Notes: generated by a model from the sequence alone, not told the origin. A DNA stretch of 64,000 nt from Rhizobium sp. L1K21 (GCF_024055895.1 NZ_JAMXLE010000005.1:124001-188000); one strand, 5' to 3'; shown: positions 9,575 to 18,710, counted from the first letter of the stretch. Numbers and translations: made by a program.

Positions 9575-10405
9575 TTACTTGACTGCGCCAAAGGTCAGAC
9601 CGCGAACCAGCTGTTTCTGCGAGAACCAGCCCATGATGAGGATCGGAGCGATCGCCAGCGTCGATGCTGCCGAAAGCTTCGCCCAGAACAGTCCCTCCGG
9701 TGACGAATAGGAGGCGATGAAGGCTGATAGCGGTGCGGCCTGAGAGGCGGAAATGTTGAGGGTCCAGAACGCTTCGTTCCAGGCCATGATGATGTTGAGG
9801 AGCAGTGTCGAGGCGATCCCCGGCACGGCCATGGGCGTGAGAATGTAGACAATCTCCTGGCCAAGCGTTGCCCCGTCCATGCGGCAGGCTTCCAGAATTT
9901 CGCCTGGAATTTCCTTGAAGTAGGAAAACAGCATCCAGATGAGGATCGGCAGGTTCATCATGGTCAGAATGATGATCAGGCCGAGCTTGGTGTCGAGAAG
10001 CCCGAGGTTCTTGTAGGCCAGATAGAAAGGCACAAGAACGGCGACCGCAGGCAGCATCTTGGTGGAGAGCATCCACATCAGAATGTCCTTGGTGCGCTTG
10101 GTCGGGTTAAACGCCATGGACCAGGCCGCCGGAATGGAAATCAGCAACGCGATGAAGGTCGAGCCGAGCGAGATAACGGCGGAGTTCCACACATGGAGCA
10201 GATAGTCGGAGCGTTCCTGCACTTCGACATAGCTTGAAAGCGTCCAGTCGAAATCGAAGAAGACCGGCGGGAAGGCAATAGCTGCACCTTCCGATTTGAA
10301 GCTGGTGATCACCGTCCACAGAATGGGAAAGAAGATCAGCAGTGCGACAAACCAGGCGGCGATTGACCAGCCGACGCGTTTGGCAGTGGTTACATTGCGG
10401 GCCAT
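9575..10405 (-). CDS. smoG: Polyol ABC transporter permease 2
   Basis: The 276-residue membrane protein has six hydrophobic segments, the first at AWFVALLIFFPILWTVITSF. Its EAA loop, EACRMDGATLGQEIVYILTPMAVPG, contacts the ATPase in MalG-type permeases. It ends in the typical QKQLVRGLTFGAVK. It follows smoF with a 3-base gap and precedes smoK by 12 bases, so the transporter genes form a single transcription unit. Confidence 0.9.
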   Translation of the reverse strand: MARNVTTAKRVGWSIAAWFVALLIFFPILWTVITSFKSEGAAIAFPPVFFDFDWTLSSYVEVQERSDYLLHVWNSAVISLGSTFIALLISIPAAWSMAFNPTKRTKDILMWMLSTKMLPAVAVLVPFYLAYKNLGLLDTKLGLIIILTMMNLPILIWMLFSYFKEIPGEILEACRMDGATLGQEIVYILTPMAVPGIASTLLLNIIMAWNEAFWTLNISASQAAPLSAFIASYSSPEGLFWAKLSAASTLAIAPILIMGWFSQKQLVRGLTFGAVK

Positions 10406-10408
10406 GGT

Positions 10409-11278
10409 TTACGCCTCCAGGTTCTTGCCGACAATGCGCATCAGGAAGAATGCAACAATGTTGGCAACGATGATCGCGATCACACCACCGGCTGACGCAA
10501 CGCCGACGTCGTAGCTCAGTAGCGCCTGGGTGTAGACCAGGAACGGCAGGTTGGTGGTGGCCGTACCCGGACCGCCATTGGTGGTGACGAGAATTTCTGC
10601 AAACACGCTCAACAGGAAAATCGTCTCAATCAGGATGACCACCGTGATGGCGCGCGAGAGGTGCGGCAGCACCAGATAGATGAAGCGCGACACAGCGCCT
10701 GCCCCATCCATTTCGGCTGCCTCGATCTGTTCGCCATCCAAGGATTGAAGTGCGGTCAGCAGAATGAGCGTGGCAAAGGGAAGCCACTGCCAGGCCACAA
10801 TGATGGTGACCGAAAGCAGCGGGATCTGCGCGAAGAAATCAATCGGCGGAAGGCCAAACAGGCTAAGCAACCATGCGAAGATCCCGTAGATCGGGTTCAT
10901 CATCATGTTTTTCCAGACAAGGGCTGCCACCGTCGGCATCACGAAGAAGGGCGAGATGACGAGAATGCGTACAATCCCCTGCCCGAAAATCGGCTGGTCT
11001 ATGAGTAGCGCCAGGAAGGTGCCGCCCACCACGGAGATCAGCAGAACGCCGCCAACCAGAAGCAGGGTATTGACCACTGCCGAGGAAAAGGCCGGATCGG
11101 TGAGGAAGTAATAATAGTTGCCCCAGCCCGCAAAGGACGTGATCGGGTTCAACAGACTGTAATTCTGGAAGGAATAGTAGAGTGTCGCAGCAAGCGGCAC
11201 GACCATCCAGATCAAGAGCAGGATCACCGACGGCGCGAGCATCAATCTCGCGGTGGTGCGCATTTGCGTCGTTGCCAT
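10409..11278 (-). CDS. smoF: Polyol ABC transporter permease 1
   Basis: A 289-residue MalF-type permease with six membrane segments and the EAA loop EAAEMDGAGAVSRFIYLVLPHLS near residue 200. ATG 11278 is used because TTTGGAGGCTAAC precedes it with ideal spacing; the longer frame from 11311 lacks such a site. The gene is separated from smoE by 159 bases that contain a strong GC hairpin, so its expression is likely lower than that of the binding protein. Confidence 0.9.
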   Translation of the reverse strand: MATTQMRTTARLMLAPSVILLLIWMVVPLAATLYYSFQNYSLLNPITSFAGWGNYYYFLTDPAFSSAVVNTLLLVGGVLLISVVGGTFLALLIDQPIFGQGIVRILVISPFFVMPTVAALVWKNMMMNPIYGIFAWLLSLFGLPPIDFFAQIPLLSVTIIVAWQWLPFATLILLTALQSLDGEQIEAAEMDGAGAVSRFIYLVLPHLSRAITVVILIETIFLLSVFAEILVTTNGGPGTATTNLPFLVYTQALLSYDVGVASAGGVIAIIVANIVAFFLMRIVGKNLEA

Positions 11279-11343
11279 GTTAGCCTCCAAAGACGTTTCC
11301 GCGAAAAGCAAGGAGCCGCATTACCGCTTTCAGCAGAGCCTAT

Positions 11344-11383
11344 AAAAAGGGGGCCGCGCACATACTGCGATGAACGCGGCCCC
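11344..11383 (-). terminator. Attenuator-type hairpin between smoE and smoF
   Basis: On the minus strand the arms GGGGCCGCG (11383-11375) and CGCGGCCCC (11357-11349 region) form a 9-bp GC stem with a 16-base loop, followed by CTTTTTATA. That is an intrinsic-terminator layout located inside an operon, right after the binding-protein gene. Such hairpins commonly reduce read-through and stabilise the upstream mRNA so that the binding protein is made in excess. Confidence 0.7.
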
Positions 11384-11437
11384 AAGTTCTGCCGCCGGTC
11401 AGGTGGCGACAGATGATATGTCCTCGGGATGGACTTC

Positions 11438-12739
11438 TTACTTGATGTAACCGGCCTTGGTCATTTCGCGGGTGGTCAGCTGCTGTGCGGCAGCAAGCGC
11501 TTCATCAGCACTCTTCTGACCGGCAAGGGCTGCCGAGAACTGCTGGCCGACGGCCGTACCCATGCCCTGGAATTCGGGGATGGCCACGAACTGCACGCCC
11601 ACATAAGGCACCGGCTTGACGGTCGGATGCTGCGGGTCAGCCTCGTTGATCGAGGCCAGCGTCATCTTGGCGAACGGTGCCGCTTCAAGATATTTGTCGT
11701 TCATGTAGAGCGACTTGCGGGTACCCGGAGGAACGTTCGCCCAACCTTCCTTTTCAGCCACCAGCTCGGTGTAGTGCTTGGAGGTTGCCCAGGAGACGAA
11801 CTTCTGCGCCGCATCAGCCTTCTGCGTACCGGCGGGAACGGCCAGAGACCAGGCCCACAGCCAGTTGGCGCGCTTGCCCAGACCATTGTCGGGGGCGAGT
11901 GCAAAACCAACCTTGTCGGCAACCGTCGATTCGTCGGAATTGGTGACGAAGGAGGCCGCAACCGTGGCATCGATCCACATGCCGCACTTGCCCTGCTGGA
12001 AGAGCGCGAGGTTTTCATTAAAGCCGTTGGAGGATGCGCCTTCAGGACCATAATTGTTCATCAGCTCGAGATAGGAATCGAGCGTGGCCTTCCACTCGGG
12101 CGTATCAAACTGCGGCTGCCAGTTTTCATCAAACCAGCGTGCGCCATAGGAGTTGGACATGGCTGTGAGGAAGGCCATGTTTTCGCCCCAACCAGCCTTG
12201 CCGCGAAGGCAAATGCCGTTTACGCCGTTTTCACGGTCGGTCATGGCTTCGGCAGCCTTTTTGATGAAGTCCCAGGTCGGGGCCTGCGGCATTTCCAGAC
12301 CGGCCTTCTCCATCAGGTCGGTGCGGTACATAACCATGGAGCTTTCGCCATAGAAGGGCGATGCATAAAGCTTACCGTCAACCGATAGGCCATCGCGGAT
12401 CGCCGGGATCAGGTCGTCCACATCGTCAACCTGGTTCAGCTCCAGAAGCCAGCCGTTTTTCGCCCAGATCGGAACTTCATAAGTGCCGATGGTCAAAACG
12501 TCATACTGACCGCCCTTGGTAGCAATGTCGGTGGTGACCTTCTGGCGCAAAACGTTTTCTTCCAGCGTGACCCAGTTCAGTTCGATATCCGGATTTGCCT
12601 TGGTGAAATCGTCGGTGAGTTTCTGCATGCGAACCATGTCGCCATTGTTCACGGTGGCAATGGTGATGGTTTCGGCATGCGCCATGCCAAACATGGCGAC
12701 AGCCGAGCTTGCGCTCAGCAGGATTGTTCTCAGTTTCAT
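11438..12739 (-). CDS. smoE: Polyol ABC transporter substrate-binding protein
   Basis: A 433-residue family 1 solute-binding protein that captures sorbitol or mannitol in the periplasm. ATG 12739 gives a clean signal peptide, MKLRTILLSASSAVAMFGMAHA, cleaved near AHA|ET. GGGAGGGAAAAC just upstream provides the ribosome site; the longer frame to 12817 has no signal peptide at its start. It is the first gene of the polyol operon, with a near-consensus promoter at 12789-12817. Confidence 0.92.
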   Translation of the reverse strand: MKLRTILLSASSAVAMFGMAHAETITIATVNNGDMVRMQKLTDDFTKANPDIELNWVTLEENVLRQKVTTDIATKGGQYDVLTIGTYEVPIWAKNGWLLELNQVDDVDDLIPAIRDGLSVDGKLYASPFYGESSMVMYRTDLMEKAGLEMPQAPTWDFIKKAAEAMTDRENGVNGICLRGKAGWGENMAFLTAMSNSYGARWFDENWQPQFDTPEWKATLDSYLELMNNYGPEGASSNGFNENLALFQQGKCGMWIDATVAASFVTNSDESTVADKVGFALAPDNGLGKRANWLWAWSLAVPAGTQKADAAQKFVSWATSKHYTELVAEKEGWANVPPGTRKSLYMNDKYLEAAPFAKMTLASINEADPQHPTVKPVPYVGVQFVAIPEFQGMGTAVGQQFSAALAGQKSADEALAAAQQLTTREMTKAGYIK

Positions 12740-12763
12740 GTTTTCCCTCCCACATGAAGAAAG

Positions 12764-12782
12764 TGAGCAATTGCTATGCTCA
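12764..12782. promoter_or_regulatory. Operator-like repeat TGAGCA-N7-TGCTCA at the smo promoter start site
   Basis: A perfect 6-bp inverted repeat with a 7-base spacer covers the predicted transcription start and leader of smoE. It also contains the palindrome AGCAATTGCT (12766-12775). The position, just downstream of the -10 box, fits repression. The SorC-family regulator at 17684-18634 is the obvious candidate to bind it (inference). Confidence 0.5.
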
Positions 12783-12788
12783 TGGGCA

Positions 12789-12817
12789 AATAATCGCCTT
12801 GTGCGTAAAAATGTCAA
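12789..12817 (-). promoter_or_regulatory. Sigma-70-type promoter of the smo operon
   Basis: Read on the minus strand, TTGACA (12817-12812) is followed after exactly 17 bases by ATTATT (12794-12789). The -35 box is a perfect consensus. The predicted start lies near 12782, about 43 bases before the smoE start codon. Confidence 0.6.
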
Positions 12818-12939
12818 TAGGATTTCGTTGCTGCACCGCCGAAGTGGAGGAGCAATATATTGATTTTGCTTGATATTTTATTGCACCCGACAACAAGAGG
12901 CTGAAGACCGCACAATCAACGCGATCCTTCTCGAAATCA

Positions 12940-12963
12940 CGACCTCGATCGCGTTCGAGGTCG
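12940..12963. repeat. Inverted repeat CGACCTCG-N8-CGAGGTCG
   Basis: Two perfect 8-bp arms flank an 8-base loop, about 57 bases before the hydrolase start codon and without a T-run. It lies in the divergent region between smoE and the alpha/beta hydrolase. It may be an operator or an mRNA hairpin. No role can be assigned. Confidence 0.4.
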
Positions 12964-13019
12964 CGGAAGAGGCGAAAACGGGTGATGCCGGTCTCATCAA
13001 CGTCAATCGAGAGGCTTTC

Positions 13020-14045
13020 ATGTTGAAACTTTTTTCTTTCACCGCCTTGTCACTCTGCCTGGCAACACAGGCCTATTGCAGTGACGCGATCGGATTTCTG
13101 GAAACCCTATTGGGCGAGGACGGCGCACGTCCGCTTCATGTGACGATCTGGTATCCCACAGATGCGCAAACGGACGCTGTCGCCGTCGGCGAAAATGCGG
13201 CCTTCCAGGGCATTGCGGCGATACCGGAGGCCAAGCCGACACCGGGAGACCGCCCGCTGATTGTGCTCTCTCATGGCTTCGGCGGCAGCTGGCGCAATCT
13301 GAGCTGGCTGGCCGCCACACTGTCCCACAACGGCTATATTGTGGCAGCACCCGACCACCCCGGCACCACGACACGCAATCGAGACCCAGCTCAAGCGCAG
13401 CAATTGTGGGAGCGACCGCATGATCTAAGTCGGGTCATCGATGCCATGACCGCCGACCCGCGGCTCGGTGGCGCGGTGGATTTGGACAGGATCGCCGCTA
13501 TCGGCCATTCGCTCGGTGGCTGGACGGTTTCGGCAATCGCCGGGGCGCATTTCGACACGCAACGCTTCAAGGCGGCTTGCCAAATCAATTCCGTTCCTGC
13601 CGTATGCCACTTGGCTGAGGAACTGGGATTGGACAACCCGGCACTTGAAAGGCCGATGGGTGATCCGCGGGTCAGCGCAGTCGTCTCACTTGATCTCGGT
13701 GGCGCCCAAGGGTTCACGCCGGAAAGTCTGGCAGCCGTCAAAGTCCCTTTTCTTGTCGTCAGTGCGGGAACCGATATTGGTGACATGCCGGCCAAGGTGG
13801 AATCCGGCTATCTTGCTGAAAACCTGCCAAAGGCATCGTCCACATATATAGACATCCCCGATGCCATGCATTTCAGCTTCATGCAGCTTTGCAAGCCCGG
13901 CGCGTCTGCGCTTCTGGATGCGGAGGTCCCTGGTGACGGGATTATCTGCCGTGATGGCGGAACGCGATCACGCGCGGAAATCCACGATGAAACCGCCTCT
14001 CTGATAACCGAATTTCTGAAGGACGCTTTTGCGGAGAAACATTAG
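13020..14045 (+). CDS. Exported alpha/beta hydrolase (dienelactone hydrolase / PAF-acetylhydrolase-like)
   Basis: The 341-residue protein begins with a signal peptide (MLKLFSFTALSLCLATQAYC), so it probably acts in the periplasm. The oxyanion segment VLSHGFGGSWRNLSWLAA near residue 80 and the nucleophile elbow GHSLGGWTV near residue 163 identify an alpha/beta hydrolase. A catalytic His is likely in DAMHFSF near residue 283. The substrate is unknown; PAF-acetylhydrolase-like proteins of this type are esterases. ATG 13020 follows CGAGAGG. Its stop overlaps the stop of the convergent araC-type gene by three bases. Confidence 0.75.
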   Translation: MLKLFSFTALSLCLATQAYCSDAIGFLETLLGEDGARPLHVTIWYPTDAQTDAVAVGENAAFQGIAAIPEAKPTPGDRPLIVLSHGFGGSWRNLSWLAATLSHNGYIVAAPDHPGTTTRNRDPAQAQQLWERPHDLSRVIDAMTADPRLGGAVDLDRIAAIGHSLGGWTVSAIAGAHFDTQRFKAACQINSVPAVCHLAEELGLDNPALERPMGDPRVSAVVSLDLGGAQGFTPESLAAVKVPFLVVSAGTDIGDMPAKVESGYLAENLPKASSTYIDIPDAMHFSFMQLCKPGASALLDAEVPGDGIICRDGGTRSRAEIHDETASLITEFLKDAFAEKH

Positions 14046-15082
14046 CCGTCGATGACCACCGAGCGGCGATAGCGGCTCGGTGTCGTTCCAGCCACCCGCG
14101 CAAATTCGCGATTGAAGTTCGATTTCGTCTGGAAACCGCTTTCAAACATCACGCTCGTCACCGGGAGATCGGTTTTCAGCAAAAGGCGCTTTGCCTCGCT
14201 GACCCGATATTCGTTGACGATCTGGGAGACATTTCGCCCATGAATGCGGTTGATCGCGGCGGATATCTGGCGGGCAGGAACGCCGAGACGGCGCGCTATC
14301 CTCTCCAGCGTCAGGTCCGGGTCGCGATAGAGTTTTCTTGCCTTCATGGCGGCGTCAACCTTTTCCATGATTGCGTTGTCTTCTTGGCTCGCCACATTGT
14401 CCGTCTGGCGGCTGGAGGACTCATCCTCTTGGGAGGCCTCACGCCGGCTTTCCGGCACGCTTCGGCCTATGATGGCAATGGCGTAGGCAATGGCGGGCAA
14501 TGTCAGCATATTGGCCACGGCGACGATGGAAGCAGCGTGCGTGCCACGATAGATATCGAAATCGGCGAAAATGGCGAGATCGACGAGACCGGAGAAGAAA
14601 AGAAGTCCACCGGCGGTCAAGACGGCCTGGCGGGCACGACCAACATCGCTCAGCCGCACATTCTCCAGTTGATCAGGCCCGCCGCAGCCGTTGCGGATCA
14701 GTGCTGCACCATAGCCGAAATAAAGAATGGCGATCAGCAGATCCAACGGCGGATGCCATTGACGCCACATGGCTGACAGAACCACCATCACCACGGGGCT
14801 CAGAAAATGCAGCCAAATCCTGCCCCGTGAAGTCGCCTGTCGCATGCCGGAAAAGCAGAGCCAGGCAATGGGCGGCAGCAGTGAGGCAACGACCGGTTGC
14901 AAAAATCTGACCCAGGCAAAATCAACCGTCCAGCGCAGGCCGACCGTGACCATGAGCACGATGCAGGCCGCAACGAAGATCGTAACCGGCCTGAAGCGCC
15001 AGCCGTCATCCAGCAGCATGCGGACAAGGAGAGCCGCCAGCAACAGGGCAACGACAAAAGGCAGCGGAATTGCGGGCATCAA
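14042..15082 (-). CDS. AraC-family regulator with an N-terminal membrane domain
   Basis: A 346-residue protein. Residues 1-200 are mostly hydrophobic with about six to seven candidate helices, starting at IPLPFVVALLLAALLVRMLL. Residues 245-346 form an AraC-type double helix-turn-helix (LTLERIARRLGVPARQISAAINR, then VTSVMFESGFQTKSNFNREFARVAG). Most AraC regulators are soluble, so this one probably senses a membrane or periplasmic signal. It is convergent with the exported hydrolase, which could be a target (inference). Confidence 0.8.
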   Translation of the reverse strand: MMPAIPLPFVVALLLAALLVRMLLDDGWRFRPVTIFVAACIVLMVTVGLRWTVDFAWVRFLQPVVASLLPPIAWLCFSGMRQATSRGRIWLHFLSPVVMVVLSAMWRQWHPPLDLLIAILYFGYGAALIRNGCGGPDQLENVRLSDVGRARQAVLTAGGLLFFSGLVDLAIFADFDIYRGTHAASIVAVANMLTLPAIAYAIAIIGRSVPESRREASQEDESSSRQTDNVASQEDNAIMEKVDAAMKARKLYRDPDLTLERIARRLGVPARQISAAINRIHGRNVSQIVNEYRVSEAKRLLLKTDLPVTSVMFESGFQTKSNFNREFARVAGTTPSRYRRSVVIDG

Positions 15083-15164
15083 ACAGGTCTCGGTGCCGGA
15101 TCGTTTCGGCGGTCTTTTCTTCCAGCACAGCCTGCGGGCATTTTACAAGGCCGATCTTGACGAT

Positions 15165-15908
15165 CTACGCCCCTCTGTTGCGCGAACGGGCATTGCGGGC
15201 CAGCATATTCAAGAATTCCACCAGCGCCGAGAACGCCATGGCCGCGTAGATATAGCCTTTCGGAACGTGGAAGCCCATGCCTTCGGCAATCAGCGTCGTC
15301 CCGATCATCATCAGGAAGGCGAGCGCCAGCATGACGATGGTTGGATTTCTCTCGATGAAATTGGCGAGCGGGGTTGCCGCAATCAGCATCACGGTCACGG
15401 CCGCGATGACCGCCACAAACATGATCGGCAGATGCGGCGTCATGCCAACAGCCGTGATGATGCTGTCGATGGAAAAGACCAGATCGAGAATGAGGATTTG
15501 CCCGATGGCCGAGGCGAGCGTCGTGGTGGCCCGCCCGGACATGAAATCATCCTTGTTGGGTTCCGGATCAACATTGTGGTGAATTTCCTTCGTCGCCTTC
15601 CACATGAGAAACAGACCACCGGCAATCAGGATGATGTCCTTCCAGGAGAAGTCATGTTCGAAGAGGGAAAAGATAGGGGTGGTGAGCTTGACGATCCAGG
15701 CAACTGTACCCAGAAGCGCAAGCCGCATGACGAGCGCAAGGCCGATGCCGACGCGCCGCGCTTTCTGTCTGTGTTCAGGGGGAAGCTTGTTGGTGAGAAT
15801 GGAAATGAAGATCAGGTTGTCGATACCCAGAACGACTTCCATAACGACCAGCGTGACAAGCGCCATCCATGCGGCTGGATCTTGAATCAGCGTTGCCAGG
15901 TTTTCCAT
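15165..15908 (-). CDS. TerC-family integral membrane protein
   Basis: A 247-residue protein with seven or so membrane segments. The TerC hallmarks are [18 protein letters not shown] with a charged Asp-Asn pair near residue 29, and [16 protein letters not shown] near residue 140. TerC/Alx-type proteins are linked to tellurite resistance and to manganese or metal export. ATG 15908 is chosen because it gives the usual TerC N-terminus; the frame extends to 15971 without a better start. It stands alone between araC and the unknown pair that follows. Confidence 0.85.
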   Translation of the reverse strand: MENLATLIQDPAAWMALVTLVVMEVVLGIDNLIFISILTNKLPPEHRQKARRVGIGLALVMRLALLGTVAWIVKLTTPIFSLFEHDFSWKDIILIAGGLFLMWKATKEIHHNVDPEPNKDDFMSGRATTTLASAIGQILILDLVFSIDSIITAVGMTPHLPIMFVAVIAAVTVMLIAATPLANFIERNPTIVMLALAFLMMIGTTLIAEGMGFHVPKGYIYAAMAFSALVEFLNMLARNARSRNRGA

Positions 15909-16041
15909 GCAGCAAACGACCCCCGGAAATTGCGTGGAACGGTATTTGGTGTAGCAATCACCATTGTTCAACGCATGAGAATAGAACTTGTTTCGACAAG
16001 CCGCCGATAAGGGCGAGACACATTCGCGAGACTGTGCTCAA

Positions 16042-16647
16042 TCACGATGCACAAATTCCCGTCGGCTGATCGGTAAACTCATAGTCTTTCATCGTGTCAT
16101 AAAAGATGAAGGTTTCATTGTAGGGATAGACACGCCGCTCATAGAGCGTGTCGCCGGTGGCCGCCACCGTTCCCGTTACACAGACGGTGTATTCGGAAGC
16201 GGGAATCTCATAATATGTCGGCATCTTCGTCTTGACCTGTTCTCTCGGCGGGAACACTGTCTTTAGTTCGTCAACCTGCTTTTCACCCTGGAAGAACCGA
16301 ATGGACGCGTTTCGAATTGTCGTGTTGGTCGCGTTTTCGTAGACAATGTAAATACCGCCATATCCGTTTCGCTCGAGGCTTTTCACGTTCAACCAAAAAG
16401 GCACATTTTTCGCGATCACATCAGTGTTTTTTTCGATTTCCTTAGAGGAGCCGGCGATCTCCTTGGTGTTCTCAGAAATCTCAACGTTTGACTTCTGAAG
16501 TTTCTGCAGAAAATCAATGGCAACTCCCGGCTCATAAAGCGCGTAAATCGCCAAACCACCGCTCAAAATCCCAGCAAGGCCTCCCAGTATACCAATGACC
16601 TGCGATGCGCTGTTTAACGCGTCTGCGTGTTTCTTGAAAAAACTCAT
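16042..16647 (-). CDS. Conserved-looking hypothetical protein with one membrane segment and a coiled coil
   Basis: I do not recognise this 201-residue protein. It has one membrane segment at about residues 15-42 (VIGILGGLAGILSGGLAIYALY). A polar, probably coiled-coil stretch follows at about 46-80 (repeated EISENTKEIAGSSKEIEKN), and then a beta-rich C-terminal half. The topology suggests a small anchored protein. It lies 56 bases downstream of the thioredoxin-like gene on the same strand, so the two are likely co-transcribed. GC content is lower than that of the neighbouring metabolic genes. Confidence 0.6.
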   Translation of the reverse strand: MSFFKKHADALNSASQVIGILGGLAGILSGGLAIYALYEPGVAIDFLQKLQKSNVEISENTKEIAGSSKEIEKNTDVIAKNVPFWLNVKSLERNGYGGIYIVYENATNTTIRNASIRFFQGEKQVDELKTVFPPREQVKTKMPTYYEIPASEYTVCVTGTVAATGDTLYERRVYPYNETFIFYDTMKDYEFTDQPTGICAS

Positions 16648-16703
16648 CCGTGTTCGTCTCTCTATGCCACCGGCTGATGCTTTGTATCTGCGCGCTGTTC
16701 ATA

Positions 16704-17567
16704 TCACTGCGTGAAGAAGTCGGCTTTCTTTCCCCAGCTCAGCCCCGCATAATTGTTAAACGGAGCTGTCCCGATCCACTGTTCGCCGTCTACCTCGGCA
16801 GAGTATTCAAAAAAGTAGCCACTGCCCTCCTCAAGCACATCCACCTTCGGTGCATCCAGACGCGGCGCGCTGTAGAGATATGTGCCTTTAACTTTGGCAA
16901 AGTGGTTTCGATTGACCCCACGGCGAACCGGCGGAGACCGAACCAGGTCGCTATAGCGGCCTGGATCCGCTTCGGGTGAGGTCGCCGTTCCACTTTCCGA
17001 TATCAGATAGTCGAGAGAATTCCAGGCACCCAGCATAGCCTGAAGCCGGCTCTGGGAATCCATGAAAACAACTGTCGGATAGGCGAATGATTGACCGGAG
17101 GAAGACCCGCCCGACCCTGATATATGTGATCCGACTGCCGGGGCCATGATGTGGCCGGCAACTGTATTGACTTCATCGATAAACGCCGCCGACTTATCGG
17201 AAAGTGCGTTGTTTTTCTCGTTCGGATTTTCATAGAAAAGCCCAACCTGATCCTGCCTGTCCGAGAAATAGGCGTTGGCCACGGCATTTCCGAAACGGCG
17301 AAAGCTCATGTAGACGAACCGGAAATCTAGATCATGTTCGATTGCGGCCTGCGCCTCATAGAGTTGATGGCAAAAGGGACACCACGGTGCAGCCATCACA
17401 TAGACCGCACGCTTGGCCGCCGTGTTGGTCGATAGCCAGATGCTCTTTTCCAGATTTTCGAGAATGATCGCCTGTGTAAATTCCAAATCAGAATTGGCAT
17501 AGCCAATCGTTGGAAGTGCCAGTGAGGCAAGCGCCCCGCCCACCAATTCACGCCGTGTAAATTCCAT
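16704..17567 (-). CDS. Exported thioredoxin-fold protein with CPFC motif and SH3-like C-terminus
   Basis: The 287-residue protein starts with a Tat-like leader (FTRRELVGGALASLALPTIGYA). C63-P-F-C66 in APWCPFCHQLYEA is a DsbA/DsbG-type active site, and FAYPTVVFMD near residue 160 supplies the cis-proline. A glycine/serine-rich insert (SHISGSGGSSSGQSF) sits before it. The last 75 residues (KGTYLYSAPRLDAPKVDVLEEG) look like a bacterial SH3 domain. It is probably a periplasmic disulfide oxidoreductase acting on a specific partner, perhaps the membrane protein encoded just downstream (inference). Confidence 0.6.
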   Translation of the reverse strand: MEFTRRELVGGALASLALPTIGYANSDLEFTQAIILENLEKSIWLSTNTAAKRAVYVMAAPWCPFCHQLYEAQAAIEHDLDFRFVYMSFRRFGNAVANAYFSDRQDQVGLFYENPNEKNNALSDKSAAFIDEVNTVAGHIMAPAVGSHISGSGGSSSGQSFAYPTVVFMDSQSRLQAMLGAWNSLDYLISESGTATSPEADPGRYSDLVRSPPVRRGVNRNHFAKVKGTYLYSAPRLDAPKVDVLEEGSGYFFEYSAEVDGEQWIGTAPFNNYAGLSWGKKADFFTQ

Positions 17568-17683
17568 GTTCCCCTCGCCACTCGCTCTTAAATTGTAATT
17601 GAGGGAACACTTTTAAAATCCATAGTGTTAATATCCACCTTACAGGCCAAGTCTTTTGCAACAGATTGCGGCCTGAGCATACC

Positions 17684-18634
17684 TCACCCCAGCAACATCC
17701 GTGCGGCCTCTTCATCCGTAATCAGCCCGTTGATAATCCCACCCTGAACGGCGGCTTTGATGGCTTTGTGTTTGCGTTCGCCGCGGGCAATGCCGATCAC
17801 GGTTGAGGTTTCGCGTGGCGGAATGGGATGGCTGGCGACGCGTTCGTTGAAAGGGTGGTCGATCAGTGTGCCATCGGCGCCGAAAATCCAGCCGCAGACT
17901 TCGCCGGCGGCTCCCGAGTGAACGAGCTGGTCCATCTCTTCGGCGTTCAGGAAACCGTCGAGCAGCAGCGGCGCATCCGCCCCCAGTTCGCCAATGCCCA
18001 CAAAGGTCACATCGGCTTTGCCGCTCAGTTTGAGCGTGCGCTCGATCAAGGGCTGGCCGTGCATCAGGTCGCGTTCCTCCCGCGAGGAGACCACCACCGG
18101 AAGCGGCATGGGAAAATGCGGTGCTTTGACCGCATCGGCCATGGAGAAGATGACGTTGTAATAGGCAGCCGAGCCGTCCGGACTGATATTGCCGGTGAGC
18201 GACACGATGCTGTGCTGGGGACATTCCATGGGCGAAAGCTGGTCGATCATGGACCGCAGCGTGCGCCCGGTACCCATGGCAATGGTCAGCGCTTCAGGCT
18301 TTTTCAGCCAGCGCTCCAGCTCTGCCGCACCGGCCTCGGCCAGCCCGACTGTGGTTGAGCTGGAAGACGGGTCAGTGGGAACGATCTCGACCATTTTCAG
18401 GCCGAACGTCTTCTTCACGGCGTCAGCCAGCTCGAGGCAGACGGCAATGGGGTGGTCCAGACGCACCTTGATGAGCTTTTCAGCCATGGAAAGCGAAATC
18501 AGGCGCTGCGCACTCTGGCGCGAAATCGCCATCACATTGGCGATTTCATCCTGTGTGTGACCGGCGACATAATAGAGCCAGCCGGCTCTTGCGGCGTCAT
18601 CCAGCCTTGTCTGGCTCTCCGGTCTTTTCGCCAT
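17684..18634 (-). CDS. SorC/DeoR-type sugar-binding transcriptional regulator
   Basis: A 316-residue SorC-family regulator. An N-terminal helix-turn-helix lies at about residues 24-46 (HTQDEIANVMAISRQSAQRLIS). The effector domain has AMGTGRTLRSMIDQL near residue 115, VTFVGIGELG near 205 and GIARGERKHKAIKAAVQGGIINGLITDEEAA at the end. ATG 18634 is used because the longer frame from 18670 has no good ribosome site. Regulators of this family control polyol operons, so it is the best candidate repressor of smoE-xylB here, although 5 kb away from it (inference). Confidence 0.8.
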   Translation of the reverse strand: MAKRPESQTRLDDAARAGWLYYVAGHTQDEIANVMAISRQSAQRLISLSMAEKLIKVRLDHPIAVCLELADAVKKTFGLKMVEIVPTDPSSSSTTVGLAEAGAAELERWLKKPEALTIAMGTGRTLRSMIDQLSPMECPQHSIVSLTGNISPDGSAAYYNVIFSMADAVKAPHFPMPLPVVVSSREERDLMHGQPLIERTLKLSGKADVTFVGIGELGADAPLLLDGFLNAEEMDQLVHSGAAGEVCGWIFGADGTLIDHPFNERVASHPIPPRETSTVIGIARGERKHKAIKAAVQGGIINGLITDEEAARMLLG

Positions 18635-18710
18635 GAATTCCCACCCTTGCGACGGATAAGCTGCCAACAAACCCGATTTCTGTCAAACCGGGTGCCGTGG
18701 GCAAAATGCC

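Noticed and set aside
12870-13019. 50-residue N-terminal extension of the alpha/beta hydrolase
   Set aside because: It would bury the clear signal peptide that starts at ATG 13020, and the extension crosses an inverted repeat.
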